A DNA stretch of 12,481 nt. It comes from Lysobacteraceae bacterium (GTDB lineage Bacteria; Pseudomonadota; Gammaproteobacteria; Xanthomonadales; Xanthomonadaceae). Location of the stretch: NCBI GenBank assembly GCA_017990865.1, contig JAGNNB010000045.1, forward strand, positions 1-12,481, read 5' to 3'. Shown here in pieces: positions 1-5,938 of the stretch. The number at the start of each line of letters is the position of its first letter. Within the stretch, counting starts at the first letter, position 1. The notes under the pieces are model-generated. The model had not been told where the DNA came from, did no database searches, and saw only the letters and a list, made by a program, of their open reading frames with translations. Position numbers and translations under genes: made by a program.

Positions 1-42
1 CGCGCCGGACTCGTCCGATCGGATTTCTTTGGAGTGTTGAGC

Positions 43-822
43 ATGCGTCACGCCCGTGTTCTCGGTTTCGCCGGCCTCGCGGTCGCCACCGTCGTCGCGA
101 TCACCGCGATTGCCCAGACCACGGTCGCGCCATTGCCGGAGACCGCGCCGGCCCCCGCGATGCCGCTGGATGCTTCGGTGACGGCCGAATTGGCGAAGGC
201 CAAGCCCGGCGACGCCACCGCCGGCGGGGCGAAAGCGGGCGCCTGCGTGGCCTGCCACGGCCTGGACGGCAACGCCACCGACCCGACCCTGTACCCGCGT
301 CTCGCCGGCCAGAGCGAGCGTTACCTGTCGCGCCAACTCGCCCTGTTCAAGAGCGGCGAGCGCGTCAACCCGATCATGCAGCCGTTCGCGATGACCCTCA
401 GCGCGCAGGACATGCGCGATATCGGCGCTTACTACGCGACCAAGTCGGCCGGAGCAGGCGCCGGCATCGCCGACGACGCGGTCATCGCCGACAAGAGCGG
501 CCCGTACGACGGCATGAAGTTCTTCGAAGTGGGCCAGAAGCTGTTCCGCAGCGGCGACCCCGCCCGCAACCTCCCGGCCTGCATGGCCTGCCACGGCCCC
601 AGCGGCGCGGGCAATCCGGGCCCGGCGTATCCGCGCGTGGCCGGCCAGCAATCCTGGTACACCGCCCGCCGGCTGCAGGAATACCGCGCCGGCACCACCA
701 CCGAGATCGACAAGGCGCTGTTCCAGACCATGGCGCAGGTGGCGCAGCCGCTGACCGACCAGGAAATCCAGGCGCTGGCCAGCTACATGCAAGGCCTGCA
801 TCGCCAGAACGGGGGCGGTTGA
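43..822 (+). CDS. Dihaem cytochrome c4, periplasmic
   Basis: Periplasmic electron carrier of the cytochrome c4 family, which passes electrons to terminal oxidases. The ATG at 43 is chosen because GGAG lies at 31-34 with an 8-nt spacer; the GTG at 34 overlaps that Shine-Dalgarno. The 259-aa product has a signal peptide (about 1-24, cleavage after AIA), then an Ala/Pro-rich linker to about residue 55, and two homologous class I cytochrome domains. Haem-binding CXXCH motifs are C68-V-A-C71-H72 and C180-M-A-C183-H184. Likely distal methionine ligands are M117 (FAMTLS) and M230 (TMAQVAQPLTD), each just before the conserved L(T/S)xQ(D/E) stretch. It is longer than typical c4 (about 190-210 aa) because of the linker. 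The promoter lies outside the window. A strong terminator at 934-968 separates it from the dsbA-like genes. In Pseudomonas a c4 gene also sits next to dsbA (recalled synteny). Confidence 0.95.
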   Translation: MRHARVLGFAGLAVATVVAITAIAQTTVAPLPETAPAPAMPLDASVTAELAKAKPGDATAGGAKAGACVACHGLDGNATDPTLYPRLAGQSERYLSRQLALFKSGERVNPIMQPFAMTLSAQDMRDIGAYYATKSAGAGAGIADDAVIADKSGPYDGMKFFEVGQKLFRSGDPARNLPACMACHGPSGAGNPGPAYPRVAGQQSWYTARRLQEYRAGTTTEIDKALFQTMAQVAQPLTDQEIQALASYMQGLHRQNGGG

Positions 823-933
823 CCCGCGCGGCGGCTGGGGCGCGCCGCTTCCCGCAAGCGCGCACTCGCTGAATCGCAGCGCACCCTCCCTCCCGCACCG
901 GCCAGGATCGCCAACGCCACAGCTTGAAACCCG

Positions 934-968
934 ACGCCGGCACGGACATCCTCTGTGCCGGCGTTTTT
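934..968 (+). terminator. Rho-independent terminator after cytochrome c4
   Basis: A perfect 10-bp GC-rich stem (ACGCCGGCAC at 934-943, GTGCCGGCGT at 955-964) with an 11-nt loop runs directly into five T residues (964-968). It lies 112 nt past the c4 stop and before the next gene, so it should end the c4 transcript and give dsbA1 its own promoter somewhere in 969-1079. I see no convincing -35/-10 pair there. A short palindrome GTTGGTTCCAAC at 993-1004 is the only other symmetric element in that gap. Confidence 0.82.
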
Positions 969-1079
969 CGTTCCCCTCCGCGCGACCGGCGAGTTGGTTC
1001 CAACCGATCCCCCGGCCGACCGGCAACGACGCAACCGCCACCCCGACGTTCCCCACTCCGCCTTCCCTGGAATCCCACG

Positions 1080-1769
1080 ATGCTTCGTTTCGTTCTCTCG
1101 CTGGCCTTCCTCATCCTGCCGTTGTCCGCCTGCGGTCAGACGTCCCCGCCCGCGCAGGCGCAAGCGCAAGCCGGCGAAACCTACGAGCTCGTGTCCAAAC
1201 CCGGCCCGTGGCTGCCCGAGAAAGGCAAGATCGAGGTCGTCGAATACTTCAGCTACACCTGCAGCCACTGCGCGCAGTTCCACCCGATGATCGAGGCGTG
1301 GAAAAAGAACCTGCCCAAGGACGTCGTTTTCCGCTATCTGCCCAACGCTTACGACGTCGAATTCTCGTATTCGCGCGCCTTCTTCGCGGCCGAAAGCGCC
1401 GGCGCCCTGGCGAAAATCCACGGCGATCTGTTCGCCGCCATCCACGAAGACGGTCGCGTGCCGCGCAACAACGCGACGATCGACGAATTGGCGGCGTATT
1501 TCGCCCAGCACGGTCTCAATCGCGAAAAAATGAGCGCGGCGATGCGCTCCACCGCCGTCACCGAACAGATGAAGCGCGCCAAGCAGTTCGTCATCGATAA
1601 AGGACTGGGCGGCACCCCGATGCTGGTCGTCGCCGGCAAGTACGTGATCCAAGGCGAGACATATCGCGAATATATCGAGAATCTCGACAAGGTGATCGCG
1701 ATGGAGCGCGCCAAGCGCGCCGCGCCCAAAGCCGCGACGCCGAAGCCCGCCGCCAAGACCACGCCCTGA
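1080..1769 (+). CDS. DsbA-like thiol:disulfide oxidoreductase, predicted lipoprotein (CSHC active site)
   Basis: A 229-aa periplasmic thioredoxin-fold oxidase expected to insert disulfides into exported proteins. The ATG at 1080 starts a hydrophobic signal (residues 1-17) ending in a lipobox L15-S-A-C18, so the mature protein is probably lipid-anchored at C18. The +2 residue is Gly. The active site is C61-S-H-C64 in the context YFSYTCSHCAQFHP, and the cis-proline loop is T179-P180. The middle insert (about 85-160) is the helical domain usual for DsbA. The dipeptide is Ser-His rather than the classic Pro-His. The C-terminus is a Lys/Ala/Pro-rich tail (about 205-229). Its Shine-Dalgarno is weak (GGAA, 7 nt before ATG). 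It is followed after 133 nt by a second DsbA-like gene, so they form a tandem paralogous pair. Family assignment is firm; the lipoprotein call is inferred from the signal. Confidence 0.92.
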   Translation: MLRFVLSLAFLILPLSACGQTSPPAQAQAQAGETYELVSKPGPWLPEKGKIEVVEYFSYTCSHCAQFHPMIEAWKKNLPKDVVFRYLPNAYDVEFSYSRAFFAAESAGALAKIHGDLFAAIHEDGRVPRNNATIDELAAYFAQHGLNREKMSAAMRSTAVTEQMKRAKQFVIDKGLGGTPMLVVAGKYVIQGETYREYIENLDKVIAMERAKRAAPKAATPKPAAKTTP

Positions 1770-1787
1770 TCGACACGCCCTAATCGA
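1761..1787 (+). repeat. Short tandem near-duplication over the dsbA1 stop codon
   Basis: ACGCCCTGATCGA (1761-1773) is followed by ACGCCCTAATCGA (1775-1787), period 14, one mismatch. The first copy carries the TGA stop and the second carries TAA in the matching place (1781-1783). That TAA is out of the dsbA1 frame because the period is not a multiple of three. Confidence 0.6.
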
Positions 1788-1792
1788 TCTTG

Positions 1793-1825
1793 AGCGGGCG
1801 TTCGGCGCGGCCTCAGCCGCCCGCT
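1793..1825 (+). other. Intergenic hairpin between the two dsbA-like genes
   Basis: An 8-bp stem (AGCGGGCG 1793-1800, CGCCCGCT 1818-1825) with a 17-nt loop and no T-tract. It could attenuate transcription or stabilise a 3' end, but it is not a standard intrinsic terminator, so read-through from dsbA1 into dsbA2 is likely. Confidence 0.35.
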
Positions 1826-1902
1826 TGACGCTCGATTCTGCGACGATGGGCGAAGCGCGGCGACATCGCGCACCTCATTCGAATGCGTTTGGAGAACGAA
1901 AA

Positions 1903-2736
1903 ATGAAACGTTATTTGGTTCTGCCCTTGCTCGCCGCGCTGCTGTTCTCGGCCTGCGACGAGAAGAAAGACCCGGCGACCGACGCGTCCCCCGCGCCGAC
2001 GACCAACGATGCCGAGCTGATGGCCGCCGCCGAGGCCGCCGCCAAGGCCTCTGCCGACCCCAATGCCGCCGCCGCGACGCCGGCCGACCCGGCCGCTGCG
2101 CCGACCGAAACCCCGCCGCCGCCGACCGAGGGCATCCCGGGCTTGGTCAAAGGCAAGGATTACGAAGAGATCAAGAACGGCAAGCCGTTCGAACCGCTCG
2201 CCGGCAAGGTGGAAGTGGTCGAGGTCTTCAACTTCGTCTGCCCGGCCTGCGCCGGCTTCCAGCCGATGATCATGAGTTGGAAGGCCAGACTTCCCGCCGA
2301 TGTGCGTTTCACCTATGTGCCGGCGGCGTTCGGCGGCAACTGGGACCAATTCGTGCGCTCGTATTACACCGCGCAGACGATGGGTATCGCCGAGAAAGCC
2401 CATGACGCCACCTACGACGCCATTCATTTCCGCGGCACGCTCAAGGGCGAGCGCGGCGACGACAGCGACGAAGACATCGCGAAGTTCTATTCGCAGTTCG
2501 GCGTGGACGCGAAGCAATTCGCCAGCAGCATGCGCAGTTTCGCAGTGACGGCGAAATACAACAAAGCCAAGCAGTTCATGATCGAAAGTTCGGTCAACTC
2601 CACGCCGACCATCGTGGTCAACGGCAAGTACAAGGTGAAGGGCAGAAGCTCCGAAGATGTGCTGCGCAACGCCGAGATCTTGATCGCCCACGAGCGCGCG
2701 CAGGCCTCCGCCGCGCCGTTGGCGAAGGTGCCCTGA
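1903..2736 (+). CDS. DsbA-like thiol:disulfide oxidoreductase, predicted inner-membrane lipoprotein (CPAC active site)
   Basis: A 277-aa DsbA-family thioredoxin-fold protein. The ATG at 1903 has a strong GGAG Shine-Dalgarno (1891-1894, 8-nt spacer). The signal (residues 1-17) ends in F15-S-A-C18, a lipobox-like site, and the residue after the lipidated Cys is Asp19. In Enterobacteria Asp at +2 retains lipoproteins in the inner membrane. Residues about 20-78 form a low-complexity Ala/Pro/Thr/Glu linker that would hold the catalytic domain away from the membrane. The active site is C113-P-A-C116 in FNFVCPACAGFQP, and the cis-proline is T234-P235. The dipeptide Pro-Ala departs from the usual Pro-His. 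The two paralogues share the EVVE-(Y/V)F-(S/N)-(Y/F)-x-C core and the AKQF(V/M)I segment, so they are clear duplicates. Whether it is an oxidase or a more specialised chaperone or isomerase cannot be told from sequence. Confidence 0.9.
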   Translation: MKRYLVLPLLAALLFSACDEKKDPATDASPAPTTNDAELMAAAEAAAKASADPNAAAATPADPAAAPTETPPPPTEGIPGLVKGKDYEEIKNGKPFEPLAGKVEVVEVFNFVCPACAGFQPMIMSWKARLPADVRFTYVPAAFGGNWDQFVRSYYTAQTMGIAEKAHDATYDAIHFRGTLKGERGDDSDEDIAKFYSQFGVDAKQFASSMRSFAVTAKYNKAKQFMIESSVNSTPTIVVNGKYKVKGRSSEDVLRNAEILIAHERAQASAAPLAKVP

Positions 2737-2765
2737 GCGCGTTCGACGCGCTGGGTGGCGAGATC

Positions 2766-3548
2766 GTGCGGGACGACGCCCCTCCGGCGATGGTCAAACG
2801 GCTCAGGCTGCTCAGCGCCAATATCCAGGCCGGCACCAGCACGCGCCGCTACAGCGATTACGCGACGCGCAGTTGGTCGCACGTGCTGCCGACCGGCAAT
2901 AAGCGCGCGTCGCTCGATACCATCGCCGAACTCGCCGCCGGGCACGATATCGTCGGCCTGCAGGAGAGCGACCCCGGCAGTTGGCGGTCGGGTTTCACCA
3001 ACCAGACGCATTACCTGGCCGAACGCGCCGGTTTCGAGTTCTGGAGCCATCAGCCCAATCGCCGCGTCGGCATGGTGGCGTCCAGCGCGAACGCCTTGCT
3101 GTCGCGGATGGAGCCGACCGAAGTCCGCGAATATCCGTTGCCCAGCCCGATTCCCGGTCGCGGCGTGCTGGTCGCGCGCTTCGGCCGGAGCGCCCATGCG
3201 CTGACGGTCGCGGTCGCGCATCTGTCGCTCGGCGCCGGTACCCGCAAGACCCAGGTCGCCTTCCTCGCCGAATTGCTGCAGGACAGCCCGCATACGGTGC
3301 TGATGGGCGATTTCAATTGCGGGTTCGACCAACCCGAGATGCGTGTGTTGTTCGACCGCACCCGCCTGCAGCCGCCGACCGACGTGGTCCACACCTTCCC
3401 GAGTTGGCGCCCGCGCCGCGCGATCGATCACATTCTGCTCAGCGACGACTTGACCGGCGTGGGCATGCGCGCGCTGCCCGCCGCGAATTCCGACCACCTC
3501 GCGCTGTCGCTCGAACTCGATATTCCGGCCTCCGCGTTCGCGGACTGA
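2766..3548 (+). CDS. Endonuclease/exonuclease/phosphatase-family protein
   Basis: Metal-dependent phosphodiesterase or nuclease fold (EEP superfamily, related to DNase I and ExoIII); the real substrate is unknown. Signature residues, numbered from the GTG at 2766, are N19 (SANIQ), E67 (GLQES, metal ligand), D182 and N184 (GDFN), and D243-H244 (SDH, catalytic His). No signal peptide is seen, so it is probably cytoplasmic. Start choice is uncertain. The GTG at 2766 has GGTGG 7 nt upstream (2754-2758), giving 260 aa. The ATG at 2790 (residue 9) has no Shine-Dalgarno but puts the N-terminus just before the first beta strand, as in many relatives. It begins 29 nt after the dsbA2 stop and is probably cotranscribed. 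As I recall, an EEP gene also neighbours dsbA/c4 in Pseudomonas. Confidence 0.88.
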   Translation: MRDDAPPAMVKRLRLLSANIQAGTSTRRYSDYATRSWSHVLPTGNKRASLDTIAELAAGHDIVGLQESDPGSWRSGFTNQTHYLAERAGFEFWSHQPNRRVGMVASSANALLSRMEPTEVREYPLPSPIPGRGVLVARFGRSAHALTVAVAHLSLGAGTRKTQVAFLAELLQDSPHTVLMGDFNCGFDQPEMRVLFDRTRLQPPTDVVHTFPSWRPRRAIDHILLSDDLTGVGMRALPAANSDHLALSLELDIPASAFAD

Positions 3549-3597
3549 GGCTCGGCGAGGCCCGGCGCCGCATCCCCCGGCCCCGAACTCGCCGCAT

Positions 3598-3611
3598 TTG
3601 ATCGGAGTCAA
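3598..3611 (+). promoter_or_regulatory. FNR-type box upstream of hemN
   Basis: TTGAT-CGGA-GTCAA, one base off the FNR/ANR consensus TTGAT-N4-ATCAA, and flanked by a further symmetric T/A pair (3597, 3612). Its centre (3604.5) lies exactly 41.5 bp upstream of position 3646, the class II activator spacing, and a -10-like TAGGCT sits where expected. The encoded FNR-type regulator downstream is the obvious candidate ligand. FNR/ANR control of hemN is known in Pseudomonas and E. coli. Confidence 0.87.
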
Positions 3612-3633
3612 AGCCTTCGCCGCGCGCCGGCGA

Positions 3634-3639
3634 TAGGCT
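3634..3639 (+). promoter_or_regulatory. -10-like element of the hemN promoter; predicted start at about 3646
   Basis: TAGGCT begins 22 nt after the FNR-type box, the gap expected for a class II FNR-dependent promoter, and places +1 near 3646. The hemN ATG is at 3648, so the 5' leader would be about 2 nt. No Shine-Dalgarno is seen before the ATG, which fits a leaderless transcript. Confidence 0.6.
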
Positions 3640-3647
3640 CTCCCACC

Positions 3648-5039
3648 ATGCTGCCCGCCCTCGCCTTCGATGCCGAACTTCTGCGCCGTTACGACCGGCC
3701 GGGACCGCGCTATACCTCGTACCCCACCGCGCCGCAGTTCGACGCCGGTTTCGGCGACGCCGAATTGCGCGATGCCATCGCCGACAGCAACGGCGACCCG
3801 ATCCCGCGGCGGCTCTCCATCTATGTACACGTGCCGTTCTGCCTGAGCCCGTGCTTCTACTGCGGCTGCAACCGCGTCATCACTCGCGACAAGAACCGCG
3901 CCGAACCGTATCTGGCCCATCTGTATCGCGAAATTTCCGCGATCGCGCCCTTGTTCGATCGAGACCGGCCCGCGGTGCAACTGCATTTCGGCGGCGGTAC
4001 ACCGAATTTTCTCGCGCCTACACAATTGCGCCGCACGGTCGAAACCCTGCGTCGCGAATTCACCTTCAGCGACGGCAACGACCGGGACATTTCGATCGAG
4101 TTGGATCCGCGCACGGTGTCGCCTGCCGACATCGGCGAATTGGCGCGCGCCGGCTTCAACCGCGCCAGCCTGGGCGTGCAGGATTTCGATCCCGACGTGC
4201 AGCAAGCGGTCAATCGCGTGCAAGGCGTGGAGCAAACGCGCGCGGTGATCGATGCGTGCCGACACTACGGTTTTCGTTCGGTGAACGTCGATCTGATTTA
4301 CGGCCTGCCAAAGCAGACCATCGCCGGGTTCTCGCGTACGTTGGATACGGTCGTCGCGATGCGCCCGGATCGCTTGGCGGTCTACAGCTACGCGCATCTG
4401 CCGGAGATGTTCAAGGCGCAGCGGCAATTGAACGCCGACGATCTGCCCACCGCCGAAACCAAACTCGCGCTGCTGCAACTGGCGATCGAGCGACTGACCG
4501 AAGCGGGCTACGTCTACATCGGCATGGATCATTTCGCGCTGCCCGACGACGAATTGGCGTTGGCGCAGCAACGCGGCAGCCTGCACCGGAATTTCATGGG
4601 CTACACCACCCACGCCGACAGCGACTTGATCGGTTTGGGCGTCAGCGCCATCGCGCATATCGGCAGCACGTTCAGCCAAAACCCGCGCGATTTGATCGGT
4701 TGGCAGAGCGCGTTGGACGAAGGCCGGCTGCCGGTGTTCCGCGGCATGCGCATGTCCGAAGACGACCGCCTGCGCGCCGATCTCATCCAACAACTGATGT
4801 GTCAGGCGGAAATTCCGATCGCGGCCCTCGAACGCCGTTACGGCATCGATTTCGACGACTATTTCGCCGACGATCTGGAACGGATGCGGCCTCTACAGGA
4901 CGACGGTTTGGTGTTCAAGGCCCGCGAACGCATCCTGGTGACCGCCCGCGGCCGCATGTTATTGCGTAATATCGCGATGTGTTTCGACCGCTACCTCCAC
5001 CGCCCGAGCGAGACGCCGCGGTTCTCGCGTGCGATCTGA
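3648..5039 (+). CDS. hemN: Oxygen-independent coproporphyrinogen III dehydrogenase
   Basis: Radical-SAM enzyme that converts coproporphyrinogen III to protoporphyrinogen IX without oxygen, so haem can be made during anaerobic growth. The 463-aa length matches HemN (E. coli 457). The N-terminal GPRYTSYPTA stretch (about 19-28) is the HemN hallmark and separates it from HemW. The cluster motif is C65-x3-C69-x2-C72 followed by G-C74, where the extra Cys corresponds to the additional conserved Cys of HemN. G115-G-G-T-P119 is the SAM-binding glycine motif. The HemN C-terminal domain is present. The N-terminus (LLRRYDRPGPRYTSYP) aligns directly with known HemN starts, so the ATG at 3648 is secure although it lacks a Shine-Dalgarno. 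Preceded by an FNR-type box; the regulator gene follows after 49 nt, an arrangement also found for hemN-anr in Pseudomonas. Confidence 0.97.
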   Translation: MLPALAFDAELLRRYDRPGPRYTSYPTAPQFDAGFGDAELRDAIADSNGDPIPRRLSIYVHVPFCLSPCFYCGCNRVITRDKNRAEPYLAHLYREISAIAPLFDRDRPAVQLHFGGGTPNFLAPTQLRRTVETLRREFTFSDGNDRDISIELDPRTVSPADIGELARAGFNRASLGVQDFDPDVQQAVNRVQGVEQTRAVIDACRHYGFRSVNVDLIYGLPKQTIAGFSRTLDTVVAMRPDRLAVYSYAHLPEMFKAQRQLNADDLPTAETKLALLQLAIERLTEAGYVYIGMDHFALPDDELALAQQRGSLHRNFMGYTTHADSDLIGLGVSAIAHIGSTFSQNPRDLIGWQSALDEGRLPVFRGMRMSEDDRLRADLIQQLMCQAEIPIAALERRYGIDFDDYFADDLERMRPLQDDGLVFKARERILVTARGRMLLRNIAMCFDRYLHRPSETPRFSRAI

Positions 5040-5067
5040 TTCCCATCCCGAGGGTGGGTGTGCCGCG

Positions 5068-5088
5068 GCCGGGTCCGAGATACCCGGC
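5068..5088 (+). promoter_or_regulatory. Hairpin abutting the start codon of the FNR-type gene
   Basis: A perfect 7-bp stem GCCGGGT (5068-5074) / ACCCGGC (5082-5088) encloses the loop CCGAGAT (5075-5081). The last stem base is directly next to the ATG at 5089. The only purine-rich, Shine-Dalgarno-like bases (GAGA, 5077-5080) are in the loop. Such a structure could lower translation initiation; function is inferred only. Confidence 0.45.
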
Positions 5089-5841
5089 ATGAACCGTCCG
5101 CTGTTCCCCAAACAAGATGTCCTCACCCTCTCGGACGACGGCGACGAGTTGCGCTTCTGCACCACCTGCGCGTTCTCGCAGGCATGCTTGTCCGAAGGCA
5201 TGAACAAAGCCGCGCTGATGGATCTGCACGTCTTGGTCGAGCACATCGGCCCCTTCCACGCCGGCGATTACGTGTTCCGCGAAGGCGACCCCTTCGAAGC
5301 GATCGCTGCGGTGCGCGCGGGAACGGTCAAGACCTTCGTAGTCGATCGCGACGGCAACGAGCACGTGCTCGGGTTCCATCTGCCCGGTGAAGTGATCGGC
5401 CTCAACGCGATCGACGGCGACAGCTATCCCTGCAACGCCGTCGCACTCGACACCGTGATGCTGTGTCGATTCTCCTTCCCGAAAATGGCGGTGCTCGCCG
5501 GGCGCGTGCCGGGTCTGCAGGCGCAGTTGTTTCGCTTGCTCAGCCGCGACATCGGTCGCGCCGCGTTGCTCGCGGGCGATTGGTCGGCGGATCAGCGCAT
5601 GGCCGCGTTCCTGGTCGCGTTTTCGCGAAGGCTGTCCGAGCGCGGTTTCTCGCCGCGTCGTTTCCAACTCACGATGGCGCGCACCGACATCGCCAACTAC
5701 CTGCGCCTCGCGCCGGAAACCGTGAGCCGCGTGCTGCGGCGTTTCGACGAAGAAGGCTTGCTGCGCGTGGACCGTCGCGATGTCGAATTGCTCGATCGCG
5801 ATGCGTTGACGGCGCTGGCCGCTCCCGTGCTGCGCGAATAA
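5089..5841 (+). CDS. FNR/ANR-type oxygen-sensing transcriptional regulator (Crp/Fnr family)
   Basis: A 250-aa homodimeric activator that should bind TTGAT-type half-sites when its oxygen-labile [4Fe-4S] cluster is intact. The cluster cysteines match E. coli FNR spacing: C24-x2-C27-x5-C33 in the N-terminus (FNR C20/C23/C29) and C126 in VMLCRF (FNR C122). A further C115 is not part of the usual set. The cNMP-like beta-barrel spans about 40-130, the dimer helix about 135-165 and the HTH about 185-235. The recognition helix has E210-T-V-S213-R214, the FNR E-x-x-S-R signature for TTGAT. The ATG at 5089 puts the first Cys at residue 24, close to FNR; an in-frame GTG at 5029 would overlap hemN by 11 nt and add 20 unlikely residues. 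No FNR box is seen directly upstream, so it probably rides on the hemN promoter. Dnr-type NO sensors lack these cysteines, so FNR/ANR is the better call. Confidence 0.95.
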   Translation: MNRPLFPKQDVLTLSDDGDELRFCTTCAFSQACLSEGMNKAALMDLHVLVEHIGPFHAGDYVFREGDPFEAIAAVRAGTVKTFVVDRDGNEHVLGFHLPGEVIGLNAIDGDSYPCNAVALDTVMLCRFSFPKMAVLAGRVPGLQAQLFRLLSRDIGRAALLAGDWSADQRMAAFLVAFSRRLSERGFSPRRFQLTMARTDIANYLRLAPETVSRVLRRFDEEGLLRVDRRDVELLDRDALTALAAPVLRE

Positions 5842-5852
5842 CGCGTTCGTTC

Positions 5853-5868
5853 GCCGCATCGATGCGGC
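5853..5868. repeat. Perfect 16-bp palindrome upstream of norZ
   Basis: GCCGCATCGATGCGGC is fully self-complementary and lies 11 nt past the regulator's stop codon, immediately before the FNR-type box at 5869. As RNA it would form only a short stem with no T-tract, so it is a poor terminator. A second operator next to the activator box is the alternative. Confidence 0.5.
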
Positions 5869-5882
5869 TTGACCTACGTCAT
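5869..5882 (+). promoter_or_regulatory. FNR-type box upstream of norZ
   Basis: TTGAC-CTAC-GTCAT, three bases off TTGAT-N4-ATCAA; two of the changes are symmetric (T to C, A to G). The 17-bp context CTTGACCTnnGTCATCG (5868-5884) recurs at the porin promoter with only two central differences. A -10-like GACCAT at 5906-5911 begins 24 nt after the box, giving a start near 5917-5918 and a leader of about 20 nt that contains the norZ Shine-Dalgarno. A second AT-containing element, TAGGCC at 5893, is too close for class II activation. Confidence 0.68.
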
Positions 5883-5938
5883 CGACCCGCGATAGGCCCG
5901 AAGCGGACCATGCCCGCGTCCATTCGCGGAGCATGCTC

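Noticed and set aside
783..1652. A 289-codon minus-strand frame opposite dsbA1
   Set aside because: It covers a terminator and the antisense of a conserved active site, with typical shadow composition.
2487..4793. A 768-codon open frame on the minus strand
   Set aside because: It lies antisense to the conserved EEP and hemN genes plus the end of dsbA2. Its product is low in recognisable motifs and rich in Arg/Gln/His/Val in the way antisense frames of GC-rich genes usually are.
3648..5039. HemW-like haem chaperone instead of HemN
   Set aside because: GPRYTSYPTA at the N-terminus, the C-x3-C-x2-C-G-C motif, the 463-aa length and the neighbouring FNR-type gene are HemN features; HemW is shorter and lacks the N-terminal motif.
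5893..5898. TAGGCC as the norZ -10, by likeness to the hemN TAGGCT
   Set aside because: It lies only 10 nt after the FNR-type box, which would centre the box near -29.5, a repressing position. GACCAT at 5906-5911 fits activation and the leader length better, although the element itself is poor.
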